This document shows, piece after piece, positions 24,769 through 34,461 of a DNA stretch of 56,005 bases (the first letter of the stretch is position 1; each line of letters begins with the position of its first letter). The notes under the pieces are model-generated. The model did not search any database. It was not told the origin of the DNA and worked only from the letters and a program-made list of their open reading frames with translations. A program made the position numbers and the translations under genes. The stretch is from a virus. The stretch lies in IMG/VR virus record IMGVR_UViG_3300012528_001039, positions 1 through 56,005 of that record; one strand, 5' to 3'.

Positions 24769-24784
24769 TTTAATTATATTATAT
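24769..24784 (+). promoter_or_regulatory. shared 16-base AT leader element, copy 2
   Basis: Identical to 22042-22057, again placed one base before an ATG-containing triplet (start at 24786). Since a strong hairpin lies just upstream, this copy might serve re-initiation. Confidence 0.5.
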
Positions 24785-24785
24785 C

Positions 24786-25541
24786 ATGAAAAAAGAAAAA
24801 AAAGAAACTTGGGAAATAAAAGATAGAAGATACATTCTTTCTAATGGAATAGAACCATTGACTTTTACTATCCCATCAAAACATACAAGAAAACACGCTC
24901 TTTTATATTTTGACGAAGATAAAAAAGAACAAAGAGAAATAAGATATGCTACAAATCAAAATTCTGTATTTGTAGATGAACAAAAAGGTGAAGCTACTTT
25001 AGGTCATATTGTGTTTAGAGACGGTGTATTAGCTGTTCCAAAATCTAAACAAAATCTTCAAAAATTATTATCTCTTTATCATCCGTTAAGAAATAAAAGT
25101 TATTACGAATTTGATCCTGTTGAGGTTGCTGTAGATGAATTAGATATTTTAAATTTACAGGTTGACGCTTTAAATGCCGCTAGAAATGTTGATATAAACA
25201 TGGCAGAAGCAATAATGAGAGTTGAAGTAGGTTCAAGAGTAAATGAAATGAGTTCTAAAGAACTTAAAAGAGATTTATTAATATTTGCTAGAAATAATCC
25301 CGAATTATTTATAGAACTAGTTAATGATGAAAATGTAGAGTTAAGAAACTTTGCTATTAAAGCTGTTGAAGCCAATATAATAGACTTATCTCAAGATCAA
25401 AGATTCTTTACCTGGGCATCAAACGGTAAAAAGCTAATGACTGTTCCATTTGACGAAAATCCATACTCTGCAATGGCTGCATTCTTTAAAACAGATGAAG
25501 GTGTAGAAATATTTAAATCTATAGAGAAAAAGTTTAAATAA
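24786..25541 (+). CDS. conserved head/connector-region protein (251 aa)
   Basis: Unrecognised family. The N-terminal 110 residues look strand-rich (YILSNGIEPLTFTIPSKHT, ATLGHIVFRDGVLAVPK), followed by a helical half (LDILNLQVDALNAARNVDIN, AIMRVEVGSRVNEMSSKELK). It sits between two hairpins, downstream of the major capsid gene and upstream of head-tail proteins. A head-completion, vertex or decoration role is inferred from position. The isolation by hairpins suggests expression tuned separately. Confidence 0.7.
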   Translation: MKKEKKETWEIKDRRYILSNGIEPLTFTIPSKHTRKHALLYFDEDKKEQREIRYATNQNSVFVDEQKGEATLGHIVFRDGVLAVPKSKQNLQKLLSLYHPLRNKSYYEFDPVEVAVDELDILNLQVDALNAARNVDINMAEAIMRVEVGSRVNEMSSKELKRDLLIFARNNPELFIELVNDENVELRNFAIKAVEANIIDLSQDQRFFTWASNGKKLMTVPFDENPYSAMAAFFKTDEGVEIFKSIEKKFK

Positions 25542-25557
25542 CATGTAATACTAATAT

Positions 25558-25579
25558 AGGGCTCGATTACTCGGGCCTT
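25558..25579 (+). terminator. hairpin terminator
   Basis: AGGGCTCGA (25558-25566) pairs with TCGGGCCTT (25571-25579, with wobbles) around TTAC. Outer AACAT/ATGTT arms (25540-25544 and 25580-25584) extend it. It lies 22 bases before the next ATG. Confidence 0.75.
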
Positions 25580-25601
25580 ATGTTAAAATAAAGATATAAA
25601 A

Positions 25602-26546
25602 ATGGCAATAAACGTAGATCAAGTCTATAAAACAGTCTTGTTAATTATAAACAAAGAACAAAGAGGCTATTTAACGCCTAACGAGTTTAATAAACTAGCA
25701 ACACAAGTTCAGTTAGACATAGTTGATGATTATTTTCAAACTATAAATCAACAAATGAGATTGCCACAAAATGATAGCGAATATGGTAATCGCTATAAAA
25801 ATGTACAAGAAAAACTAGATGCTTTTAAAAGAATAGGCAACTGTACTTATACAGCTCCAACTACAACCTACCCTGGTTACTTTACAACACCAAATTCTTC
25901 AGGTGTTGCAACTGGATCTCAGGTTTTTGCCACTGCAAACAACACAACATCATACCCACTAACATCAATAACACAAGCTCAAGTAGAAACTAGTAACGTT
26001 CAAGTAACACTAGAAACACCTACAGGCAGTCCAGGTGTAGCATATGCTAATTTTAATATAACTGGCGGCGCTTTTAATTTAACCGCTGGTGCTATTGCAA
26101 CTGGAAGCACTATAAGAATAATATTGTATCCTCAAGATTTTTATAGATTAGGAACTGTTTTATATAAAGAAGATAAAGCTGTTGAAATGATAGAAAGACA
26201 TGAACTTGCTTTAATGAATTTATCTCCTATAACTAAACCATCAGATTATTTTCCTGTTTTTGTTTATGAAAACAAACAAATAATAGTTTATCCTCAAACA
26301 ATAAATTCTAGTATACAAGCTACTTATATAAAAAAACCTGCAGATGTTGTTTGGAACTTTGACTCATCAGCTGGTTATTATGTTTGGGATCCTGCTACTT
26401 CTGTAGATTTCGAACTAGATCCTACAGAGCAAAACAATGTTATATTACAAATATTACAATATGCTGGTATAGTTATAAAAGATCCTCTAATTATACAAGC
26501 TGCTACAGCTGAAGTTCAAAAAGAAGAACAAAACAAAAGAAATTAA
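25602..26546 (+). CDS. putative head-tail connector / tail tube A-like protein (314 aa)
   Basis: The product begins with a helical domain (VDQVYKTVLLIINKEQRGYL, NEFNKLATQVQLDIVDDYF) in the style of podovirus adaptor proteins, followed by a Thr/Pro/Gly-rich strand region (NVQVTLETPTGSPGVAYANF) and a closing part with LGTVLYKEDKAVEMIERHEL and EQNNVILQILQYAGIVIKDP. Position after the capsid and before another connector suits a T7 gp11-like ring protein. The family is not proven by motif. Confidence 0.6.
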   Translation: MAINVDQVYKTVLLIINKEQRGYLTPNEFNKLATQVQLDIVDDYFQTINQQMRLPQNDSEYGNRYKNVQEKLDAFKRIGNCTYTAPTTTYPGYFTTPNSSGVATGSQVFATANNTTSYPLTSITQAQVETSNVQVTLETPTGSPGVAYANFNITGGAFNLTAGAIATGSTIRIILYPQDFYRLGTVLYKEDKAVEMIERHELALMNLSPITKPSDYFPVFVYENKQIIVYPQTINSSIQATYIKKPADVVWNFDSSAGYYVWDPATSVDFELDPTEQNNVILQILQYAGIVIKDPLIIQAATAEVQKEEQNKRN

Positions 26547-26552
26547 TAAGAT

Positions 26553-27815
26553 ATGGCAATATTACCACCAAACAATGGATTAATAAGCGAAACAGCTCAA
26601 CAGTATTATCAAGGAGCGCAGGGTTTTAGAGGTAACAATGCAAACGATCAGAATCAAAAGTTTGTAACTACTTTTGACACCGACTTGTATTTAGGTGACT
26701 GGGATTCTAATAACGCAGATTATGCTTTAAATAATTTTAAAGTTTACACAAGTCCAACAGGTTTACCAAATTCTTATGTAGAATGGAATACTAGTATGTC
26801 TGTGGAAGCTGACAATAAAACAGTAGTTTTAGCAGCGGCGCCTGGTGCCGATGCTTTTATAGTAGTTCAATTAACTATTTTAACAGGTGGTAAATATGGA
26901 TTAGATGAATCACAAAAAGCATATGGCGAAGCTACTGAAGATAATTACGGCAGTTATCAATACATAAAATTAAATGATATTATAAATAATTTTCAAGTTG
27001 GGTATGTCGGACAAGATAAATTATTACCAAATGCTAAAAGAAGTGATATTATTTTCTTTGCAAAAAGAGCTATGCAGGAGTTCAGTTACGATACATTGAA
27101 AAGTATTAAATCATCTGAATTAACAATTCCTTCTAATTTAACACTTGTTTTACCTCAAGATTATGTTAATTACGTTAGATGCTCTTGGATTGATGATTTA
27201 GGTGTAAAACATATTATATATCCTGCAGACAACATTACTATAAGTCCATATTATACTCAAGCTCAAGATTCAGAAGGTATACCTACTCAAGATAATTTTG
27301 GTAACGATCTTGAAGGAACATCAATTATTCAACATAGATGGCATAAAGCAGATCCTAATTTGTTAGATGGTATTGTTGAAAATGCATTTACAGAAGAAGA
27401 TTGGTATGGATATGGATATGGTTGGGGAGGTTTTGGCCAATGGGGTTATGGTCAAATGTACGGTTTAGAACCTAGCGCATCTCAAGCTAATGGTTGGTTT
27501 AATATAAATGAAAGAGAAAATAAATTATCTTTTTCAAGTAATTTAGTGAATAAGTTAATATCATTTGAATACATATCTGATGGTTTAGCTTATGATTTAG
27601 ATAGTAGAGTACCTAAACTAGCAGAAGATGCAATGTATGCAACGATATTATATTCTTTAATATCAGGTAGAATTAATCAACCAGAGTATATAGTACAAAG
27701 ATTAAGAAAAGATAAAATATCTAAATTAAGAAATGCTAAAATAAGACTATCTAACATAAAACTTGGAGAAATAGTTCAAGTGATGAGAAATAAGTCTAAG
27801 TGGATAAAAAATTAA
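26553..27815 (+). CDS. putative head-tail connector/ring protein with Gly-Tyr-Trp loop (420 aa)
   Basis: Starts seven bases after the previous gene. It has an adaptor-like helix region (KRSDIIFFAKRAMQEFSYDT, YATILYSLISGRINQPEYIV), a strand region (SELTIPSNLTLVLPQDYVNY) and an unusual aromatic Gly loop (YGYGYGWGGFGQWGYGQMYG, about residues 283-302). The C-terminus is basic (LGEIVQVMRNKSKWIKN). It is read as a connector or tail tubular protein of the podovirus type, by position and plan. Confidence 0.6.
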   Translation: MAILPPNNGLISETAQQYYQGAQGFRGNNANDQNQKFVTTFDTDLYLGDWDSNNADYALNNFKVYTSPTGLPNSYVEWNTSMSVEADNKTVVLAAAPGADAFIVVQLTILTGGKYGLDESQKAYGEATEDNYGSYQYIKLNDIINNFQVGYVGQDKLLPNAKRSDIIFFAKRAMQEFSYDTLKSIKSSELTIPSNLTLVLPQDYVNYVRCSWIDDLGVKHIIYPADNITISPYYTQAQDSEGIPTQDNFGNDLEGTSIIQHRWHKADPNLLDGIVENAFTEEDWYGYGYGWGGFGQWGYGQMYGLEPSASQANGWFNINERENKLSFSSNLVNKLISFEYISDGLAYDLDSRVPKLAEDAMYATILYSLISGRINQPEYIVQRLRKDKISKLRNAKIRLSNIKLGEIVQVMRNKSKWIKN

Positions 27816-27818
27816 TAC

Positions 27819-30800
27819 ATGGCAGAAGCTAAAAATAGTTTCATTAAGTCTAAAATGAATAAAGACTTAGATGAAAGACTAATTCCAAATAACGAATATA
27901 GAGATGCTTTAAACATAGCTATATCTAGATCAGAAAATAGCGATGTTGGTGCTGTTGAGTCTATATTAGGTAATTCAACAACAGGCGTAACACCAGCTAG
28001 TGGTCATATTATAATTGGTGTTTACGAAGATGAAGCTAATAATAGATTATATTATTTTAGAACTAATTATTTTGGAACTGATCCCGCGCCTTTAAACGCT
28101 TTGTGTAGTATTGGTTATGTTAACATATTAACAAATAATAGAACAGAATTAGTAAATGGTAGTTTTTTAAATTTTTCTGGTAATAATGATTTTTTCATGT
28201 CTGGAATAAGTTTAATAGAAAACCAATTATTTTTTACAGACAATAGAAATCAACCTAGAAAAATAAATGTAGATAAACCATTAGGTTATTATACTAATGA
28301 AGATCAAATATCTGTAGCTAAATTTGCTCCTTATTCTCCACCATCTTTTATAAATATGAGAGCTGGAGCTTCTTATTATGCTAATTTTCAGCAAGTATTA
28401 AAACCATCAACAATGTCTGATGCTGCTGATCCTCCAGTAGTAGAAATAGGTATATATAAAATATCTCAAGAAAATTTAGCTGTAAAAAAATATAGAAATG
28501 GAGATGCAATACCTGAAGCTCAAAATATAGCAGACTGGACCACAGCTGATCAAAATCAACAAGGCAGATGGTGTTATTATGCTAATTATAATGGTAATGG
28601 TGTAACATATGGTTTATTATACAACAAATGGGCTGTTATAGATCCTAGAGGTTTAGCTCCTGTTGGTCATAGAATACCCACTTTAGCTGAATGGAATGGT
28701 ATTATAGGTACAGCTGGATCTTCGGCTAGTATTTATAAAAGTCAATTTTTATGGGCTTCTGGAGCTGGTGATGATCAACTCGGTACAGATGTTTTACCAG
28801 CTGGTTATAGAAACAGTACAACAAGTCCTGATCCTCAAGGTTTTTTAAATTTAACAACAGAAACTAGATTTTGGACATCAGATGCTTATGATTCTTCAAA
28901 TCCTAATGCAAATGCTTTTGTTAAATTCAATACTACAAATGCCATATCTACGACAGGTACTAGCGCTACAGTTGATGGTTACTCTGTAAGAGTTTTAAGA
29001 AACACTAATTACACTGGTTGGAATGGAGATCCTGATTATTTATCAGAAAGATTTGTTAGATTTTCTTATAGATTTAAATTTGATGATAACGAATATTCAA
29101 CTATAGCTCCATTTAGTCAAGATGTATTTATACCTTACCAAGAAGGTGAGTTTGTTAATGATGATGAAAATCAAGCTTTTATAACTAGTGTTGTAGAGTT
29201 TATGCAGAACTCTATAAACAACGCTGTTTTAAATATTGAGTTACCATGTATTGATATAATAAATAAGTATAAGGTAAAAGCTATAGACATAATATACAAG
29301 CAGTCAGATACTCAAGCATATCAAGTTATTGAAACAGTAAAAGTAGATTCTAGTTTTATAAACTCATTAAATAATACTAACATTTATCAATACTCTTATC
29401 AATCAACTATACCTATAACAACTTTACCAGCAATACAAACGACTAGAGTATTTGACAAAGTTCCTGTTAAAGCTTTAGCTCAAGAAACAAGCGGCAATAG
29501 AATAATGTATGCTAATTACCTAGAAGGTCATAGTGCTCCAAATGGATTAGATTACTATGTAGGTGTTGCTGATAAAAGCGCTCAGCAGTTTATAGAATAT
29601 CCTCAGCATTCAGTAAAACAAAATAGAAATTATCAAGTCGGTATTGTTTTGTCTGACAAATATGGTAGGCAAACTGATGTTGTATTATCTAATTATGATG
29701 GTGTTTTAGATTCAAATGGTGATCCTCAACCTGGTTCTAATTTTTATCACGATTACAAACCAATAAGTTTTAGCAATTCACTTCAACCTTGGACGGGTGA
29801 TACTCTTACTTTAAATTACTTACAACAAATACCAGAAGGTGATATAGGTATATCTGGTTATCCAGGAGCATATGCTCAAGGTAATTACTATGAAGTAGAC
29901 ACAGAAACTGCAAGTGCACCAAGTGCATTATATGCTTATTTTAGAAGTTTAGGTACAGAGTGTATAATAGCAACTGCTAATCAAACAGTTTTTTCAACAA
30001 CTATATTGTATGCAGATGCTAATTCAAATGATAATACTTTTAGAGTTTTAGTTGATAGCGGTAATGGTTGGATACTACAAGATAGTACTTCATATACTAT
30101 AGCTAATTCAAATAATTATGTACAAGTAACTTTTTCAACAGGGATACCGGTTGGTGATGTTGTAAAGTTTGAAGTCTTATATACATCTGAAAACCTATAC
30201 AAATATGATACAGGTGCTTCATCTAGTACAAACAGACCTTTATTTCCTGATTTTCCTTCTACATACGCTGATTATTATGCTGTAGGAAAGAAGTTGAAAG
30301 GATTATATATAGATTATACAGAAATCACAAGTGTAACAGCTATTAGTGATTCTAATGGAGTTAGGGGTGTTGAATTTTTTACAAAAGAAGAAGTTGCAAC
30401 AAATTATTTATTTGATAACACACCAGGAACAAGACCAGAACCTAGTAAATTAGGTCAAATAAATACTTACGCAACTTACGATATAAATGTTTTAGGTTTT
30501 TATATTTATAAATCTGTGGTAAAACAACAACAACAAGATTATTACAATGTTTATTTACCCGGGATTATAAATGGTTATCCTATAAAAGGCGAAACAAAAG
30601 AACAAAATGAAGTAGGATTTATATCTTTAGTTAATGATAATATAAATAAAGTACCTCGAAATTTACAAGATGTTGGGCCTCAGCAAAATCAATTTACAAG
30701 TGATGTTGCTATGTGGCCAAGAGTTACTAATATAAATGAAGTAGCTTCTACTACAGTCACTTATTCTACTTTTAATAAACAAATAGATCCAGAAGCGTCT

Positions 30801-32753
30801 TCTGATCAAGTTGATTTAGTAGGTGGTATACAAGATTTATTCCCAGGTTTACAACCAGTAAATCCTCCAACAATTGCTGTTGGAGAAATAAACTTTTATT
30901 CAATATATAGTTATGAAACAAAACCGTTTATAGCTAAAATATCAACTCAAAAAGCTGTAGGTTTAAAAGAAGGTCAATATACAATACCTACACAAGGTAG
31001 TGGTAATTTTCCTTATTCACCTGACTTAGGTCTAGCTGTTTACGAAACAGCACCTTATGTTTCACCGTTAGAGTTATTCTATGAATCTTCAACATCTAGC
31101 TTAATATCTGAATTAAATCTAGATATAGAAAATGAAAACACAAATATAACAGGTTTAAGTAATTTTAGTTATGGATTTTTTGAATCAATGGCTTCAGGTG
31201 TTGCAATAACTACAGACTTTTTCCCAACTGCTGGTGGTCAGAATTTAACAAATACTACTTTAGCAGGCTTCACATGCTTTAGTTATTTTTCAAGTGGTCC
31301 TAATATAGGTCAATTAGATTCAAGTACATCTCAAGCAAATAGATTTACAGTTGAAACAGGTGCTCAAACTGGAAGTTACGTTATAAAAACAAATGATAGA
31401 TTTTACGCAGGAGCAACGTTTGAATCAGATAGTGTCGCTACTAGAGGTAAATTTTTATTTACATTTACATTTGTTCAAATAGATGGTACTCAAGTTGATC
31501 AATCAACAATAATTCAGTTAGAAAATACAACTCCAATATGCACGCCAGCCGTTGTTTATCCTACGGTTACATCATCAGCTGGAGGTATAGTTACAAATAA
31601 CCCTGGAGCAAATCAATCAATGGCAGGTGAAAACGGTTCAGCAAGAGCAAACAGTTTAAATGATAGTTCGCCAACAAAAATAACTTTTTCTTCTTCAAAT
31701 TTTACATCTGGTTGGACAATAGACAGTGCGGTAAAAACTAATTCTGGTACTGGTGTTACTCAAACAATAACAGAAACATCAACACCTTTAAATTTATCTC
31801 AAGTTTTTAACACGTATCAAAATAGTAGTAATTTTCCAACTTATCAAGATGGTCAAGCTACTAGTGCTAGTGGTGATCAAGTTTTTTTCTCACTCACTGC
31901 TAAACCAAACGCAAATGGACAATTCCCTGGCTGGGCAAATGAACCAGGTAATCAGTATGAAATATATATGAATTTAACTGATACTTTAGGAGCTCAAAGT
32001 ACTCAACAACCAAATGGAACAAGTGCTAAAATAGAATACTATGTAGGAGCTTACCAAGGAACAGGTGTTATAATAAACATGTATAATAATTCTGGTGCTG
32101 GTGGAAGTTCTAACGGAGTTTCGCAATTTTCTGGTGCTGCTCAAGATCAATATTATCAAATTCAAAACTGGACACCAAATACAGTGTATTTATATATAAA
32201 AGCAGAAATAACAAGTTCTACTCAAAGTTCTTCTTCACAACATAGAACAATTGCGGGAGGACGTTTTGGAGATAATACAACAGGTGGTACTGACGCACAA
32301 GGAAATACATATACGTTTATACCAAATGCCACGGCAAATAGTAATTTCTCAAATCCACCTTCTTCTCCTCAAGCTGGAATGGCGACAGCTCCAGTAACTT
32401 TTGCTGTATTACAACCTTTTACAGCTGCTTCAGGTGGTCTAACTACAAGTGAATTTAATACTGCTAAGCAAAATGGATTAAGACCAGGAATGAAAAACAC
32501 AAACACGCCTAACTATGGTAGTTATGATTATTCAGGTTGCGCTTTAGTTAACTTGCAATTTCAACAAACTCCAGGAAACGCAACAACTGTTGGTACATTT
32601 AGCGTAACTTATTCTACAACTCAAAACGCACCTTTAGGAACAACTTTAGGTATAACAAACCCAAATAATACAACACCTTTTTATGCTGATTCAAATGGTA
32701 GTGTTCCAGGCTATCCTACTGATTTTGGATCACAATTTGTTGGACCAGCATAG
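27819..32753 (+). CDS. large tail hub/tubular protein with an embedded FISUMP domain (1644 aa)
   Basis: The N-terminus (FIKSKMNKDLDERLIPNNEY then RDALNIAISRSENSDVGAVE) is a conserved start of large structural proteins in related phages, in the place of T7 gp12. Around residues 210-396 a Fibrobacter-succinogenes-major-paralogue (FISUMP) domain is inserted: GLLYNKWAVIDPRGLAPVGH, RIPTLAEWNGIIG, DVLPAGYRNS, TRFWTSDAY, YSVRVLRN. This fold resembles C-type lectin-like domains. The hub sequence resumes with FVRFSYRFKFDDNEYSTIAP. The C-terminal 600 residues are Thr/Ser/Asn/Gly-rich. The stop is TAG followed directly by TAA. The lectin-like insertion suggests a tail-borne glycan or protein binding role. 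Confidence 0.75.
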   Translation: MAEAKNSFIKSKMNKDLDERLIPNNEYRDALNIAISRSENSDVGAVESILGNSTTGVTPASGHIIIGVYEDEANNRLYYFRTNYFGTDPAPLNALCSIGYVNILTNNRTELVNGSFLNFSGNNDFFMSGISLIENQLFFTDNRNQPRKINVDKPLGYYTNEDQISVAKFAPYSPPSFINMRAGASYYANFQQVLKPSTMSDAADPPVVEIGIYKISQENLAVKKYRNGDAIPEAQNIADWTTADQNQQGRWCYYANYNGNGVTYGLLYNKWAVIDPRGLAPVGHRIPTLAEWNGIIGTAGSSASIYKSQFLWASGAGDDQLGTDVLPAGYRNSTTSPDPQGFLNLTTETRFWTSDAYDSSNPNANAFVKFNTTNAISTTGTSATVDGYSVRVLRNTNYTGWNGDPDYLSERFVRFSYRFKFDDNEYSTIAPFSQDVFIPYQEGEFVNDDENQAFITSVVEFMQNSINNAVLNIELPCIDIINKYKVKAIDIIYKQSDTQAYQVIETVKVDSSFINSLNNTNIYQYSYQSTIPITTLPAIQTTRVFDKVPVKALAQETSGNRIMYANYLEGHSAPNGLDYYVGVADKSAQQFIEYPQHSVKQNRNYQVGIVLSDKYGRQTDVVLSNYDGVLDSNGDPQPGSNFYHDYKPISFSNSLQPWTGDTLTLNYLQQIPEGDIGISGYPGAYAQGNYYEVDTETASAPSALYAYFRSLGTECIIATANQTVFSTTILYADANSNDNTFRVLVDSGNGWILQDSTSYTIANSNNYVQVTFSTGIPVGDVVKFEVLYTSENLYKYDTGASSSTNRPLFPDFPSTYADYYAVGKKLKGLYIDYTEITSVTAISDSNGVRGVEFFTKEEVATNYLFDNTPGTRPEPSKLGQINTYATYDINVLGFYIYKSVVKQQQQDYYNVYLPGIINGYPIKGETKEQNEVGFISLVNDNINKVPRNLQDVGPQQNQFTSDVAMWPRVTNINEVASTTVTYSTFNKQIDPEASSDQVDLVGGIQDLFPGLQPVNPPTIAVGEINFYSIYSYETKPFIAKISTQKAVGLKEGQYTIPTQGSGNFPYSPDLGLAVYETAPYVSPLELFYESSTSSLISELNLDIENENTNITGLSNFSYGFFESMASGVAITTDFFPTAGGQNLTNTTLAGFTCFSYFSSGPNIGQLDSSTSQANRFTVETGAQTGSYVIKTNDRFYAGATFESDSVATRGKFLFTFTFVQIDGTQVDQSTIIQLENTTPICTPAVVYPTVTSSAGGIVTNNPGANQSMAGENGSARANSLNDSSPTKITFSSSNFTSGWTIDSAVKTNSGTGVTQTITETSTPLNLSQVFNTYQNSSNFPTYQDGQATSASGDQVFFSLTAKPNANGQFPGWANEPGNQYEIYMNLTDTLGAQSTQQPNGTSAKIEYYVGAYQGTGVIINMYNNSGAGGSSNGVSQFSGAAQDQYYQIQNWTPNTVYLYIKAEITSSTQSSSSQHRTIAGGRFGDNTTGGTDAQGNTYTFIPNATANSNFSNPPSSPQAGMATAPVTFAVLQPFTAASGGLTTSEFNTAKQNGLRPGMKNTNTPNYGSYDYSGCALVNLQFQQTPGNATTVGTFSVTYSTTQNAPLGTTLGITNPNNTTPFYADSNGSVPGYPTDFGSQFVGPA

Positions 32754-32788
32754 TAATAAATTAAAAAAATAAGTAATTATAATATAAC

Positions 32789-34063
32789 ATGGCTATAACA
32801 CCAGTAAAATACTATAACACCTTTGTTTTAAAAAAAATAGTACAAGGAGATGTAAACACTGCTTATAACTGGTTTATTGAAGAATCTAGAATAAAAGGCG
32901 GGTATAATAATGTTCAAACAGGTCTAGCACCAAGAGCTTTTTTAAGAGCAGAGCAAAATTTACAAGAATCTTTAGGAAATTCTATTATATACTCTGGAAT
33001 ACTTAACTCTAGAACTGGTATAAATCAAACTAATCAGTTTCCTTCTGGTGAAGACATAACTAGAACAGTTGATCCAACTAAAGGCTCTATACAAAAACTT
33101 TACGCTGAAGATACTAATTTAATTATATTTCAAGAAAACAAAGTTAATAGAGCTCTTATTGATAAAGACGCTATATATACTCAAGAAGGACAACCTGTTC
33201 AAACAGCATCTAATGTTGTTATTGGCGCTATAACACCTTATGCTGGTGAGTTTGGTATAAGCACAAATCCAGAAAGTTTTGCTGTTTATGGTTATAGAAA
33301 ATACTTTACAGACGCGTCACAGGGAGCTGTTTTAAGGCTTTCTATGGACGGTATTACAGAAATATCAGCTTATGGTATGTATGATTATTTTAGAGATAGA
33401 TTTTCAACTCTAAACAATGGTAGAGTAGTTGGCGGATGGGATATTCACAACAAATGTTATGTTGTTTCTATACAATCTAAAGCTAGTGGTATAGATGTAG
33501 AAACATTAAGTTTTGACGAACAAGTTCAAGGTTGGTCAAGTAGATATAGTTATGCTCCAAACAATATGGCTAGTGTTCAAAATAATTTTTATTCTACAAA
33601 TTCAGGAGGAATATATTTACACTATGCATCAAATGTTAATAGAGCTAATTTTTACGGTACACAATACAACTCAACTGTTACTACTATATTTAACAAACAG
33701 CCTTCATTAGTTAAAAACTTTCAAACAATAAATTACGAAGGTGGATCCAACTGGTCAATGACAAGTATATCAACTAACTCAGGAGATTCTGGTCTTCCAA
33801 TAAATGTTTATGTAATGCCTACTACTTTAAATGATTTAGAAAGTCAATTATTTAAAAACGAATTTAAAAGAAAAGAAGATAAATACTTTGCAAACATAGT
33901 TAATTCTACTGCATTTGCTCAAGGTGAGGTTGTTTATGGTGGATCTATTTCTGGTATAAAAGGATATACAGCAGAAGTTTTATTTACCGCAACAAACACT
34001 GGAGATTCTGGTAATAATGAATTATTTGCCATATCTACAGAGTACAAAGAATCTTCTTATTAA
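32789..34063 (+). CDS. putative tail structural protein (424 aa)
   Basis: Strand-rich with repeated Tyr/Phe/Gly segments (YNNVQTGLAPRAFLRAEQNL, VVGGWDIHNKCYVVSIQSKA, NFYGTQYNSTVTTIFNKQPS). It follows the 1644-aa hub by a 35-base AT leader and starts MAITPVKYYNTFVLKKIVQG. Related phages often have a protein of this kind beside the large hub, as if a T7 gp12-like tube protein were split in two. No catalytic motif. Likely part of the tail tube or nozzle. Confidence 0.6.
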   Translation: MAITPVKYYNTFVLKKIVQGDVNTAYNWFIEESRIKGGYNNVQTGLAPRAFLRAEQNLQESLGNSIIYSGILNSRTGINQTNQFPSGEDITRTVDPTKGSIQKLYAEDTNLIIFQENKVNRALIDKDAIYTQEGQPVQTASNVVIGAITPYAGEFGISTNPESFAVYGYRKYFTDASQGAVLRLSMDGITEISAYGMYDYFRDRFSTLNNGRVVGGWDIHNKCYVVSIQSKASGIDVETLSFDEQVQGWSSRYSYAPNNMASVQNNFYSTNSGGIYLHYASNVNRANFYGTQYNSTVTTIFNKQPSLVKNFQTINYEGGSNWSMTSISTNSGDSGLPINVYVMPTTLNDLESQLFKNEFKRKEDKYFANIVNSTAFAQGEVVYGGSISGIKGYTAEVLFTATNTGDSGNNELFAISTEYKESSY

Positions 34064-34066
34064 TAT

Positions 34067-34459
34067 ATGATAAAATTTAATAAAATAAAATTAAAAGATA
34101 AAGAAGAAATAAATAAATGGTGGTTGGCTTGGGGCTTAGAAAAACCTCACGATGATTGTTTATCACCAAATGGTTTTATAATATCAAAAAATAATTTAAA
34201 TATAGCAGCTGGTTATTTATATTTAACAGATGCTAAAATAGGTTATGTTGATTTTCTTGTATCTAATCCAGAATATAGAGATAAAGACAGAAATAAGCTA
34301 ATAACAGAATTAATAGATTATTTAGTAAATATAGGACTAAATAAAGATTGTAGATTTATATGGGCTACATCTTCAAACACCAACATAAAAGACAAAGTAA
34401 AAAAATTAAATTATAATGTTTTAGACGATAAACATTATGTAATATATAAACATAGATAA
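34067..34459 (+). CDS. putative GNAT-like acetyltransferase (130 aa)
   Basis: The product has the size and order of a small GNAT fold: an N-terminal helix (KDKEEINKWWLAWGLEKP), strands with IISKNNLNIAAGYLYLTD and IGYVDFLVSNPEYRDKDRN, a helix (LITELIDYLVNIGLNKD) and final strands (CRFIWATSSN, YNVLDDKHYVIYKH). The YVDFLVSNPEYRDK segment stands where GNAT enzymes hold the acetyl-CoA loop, but a clear Q/R-x-x-G-x-G/A is missing. It sits between tail and internal virion genes, where similar proteins occur in other phages. Substrate unknown. Confidence 0.45.
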   Translation: MIKFNKIKLKDKEEINKWWLAWGLEKPHDDCLSPNGFIISKNNLNIAAGYLYLTDAKIGYVDFLVSNPEYRDKDRNKLITELIDYLVNIGLNKDCRFIWATSSNTNIKDKVKKLNYNVLDDKHYVIYKHR

Positions 34460-34461
34460 TA

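Noticed and set aside
27819-32753. A diversity-generating retroelement target, because of the lectin-like FISUMP domain.
   Set aside because: No reverse transcriptase gene and no template repeat were recognised in the window.
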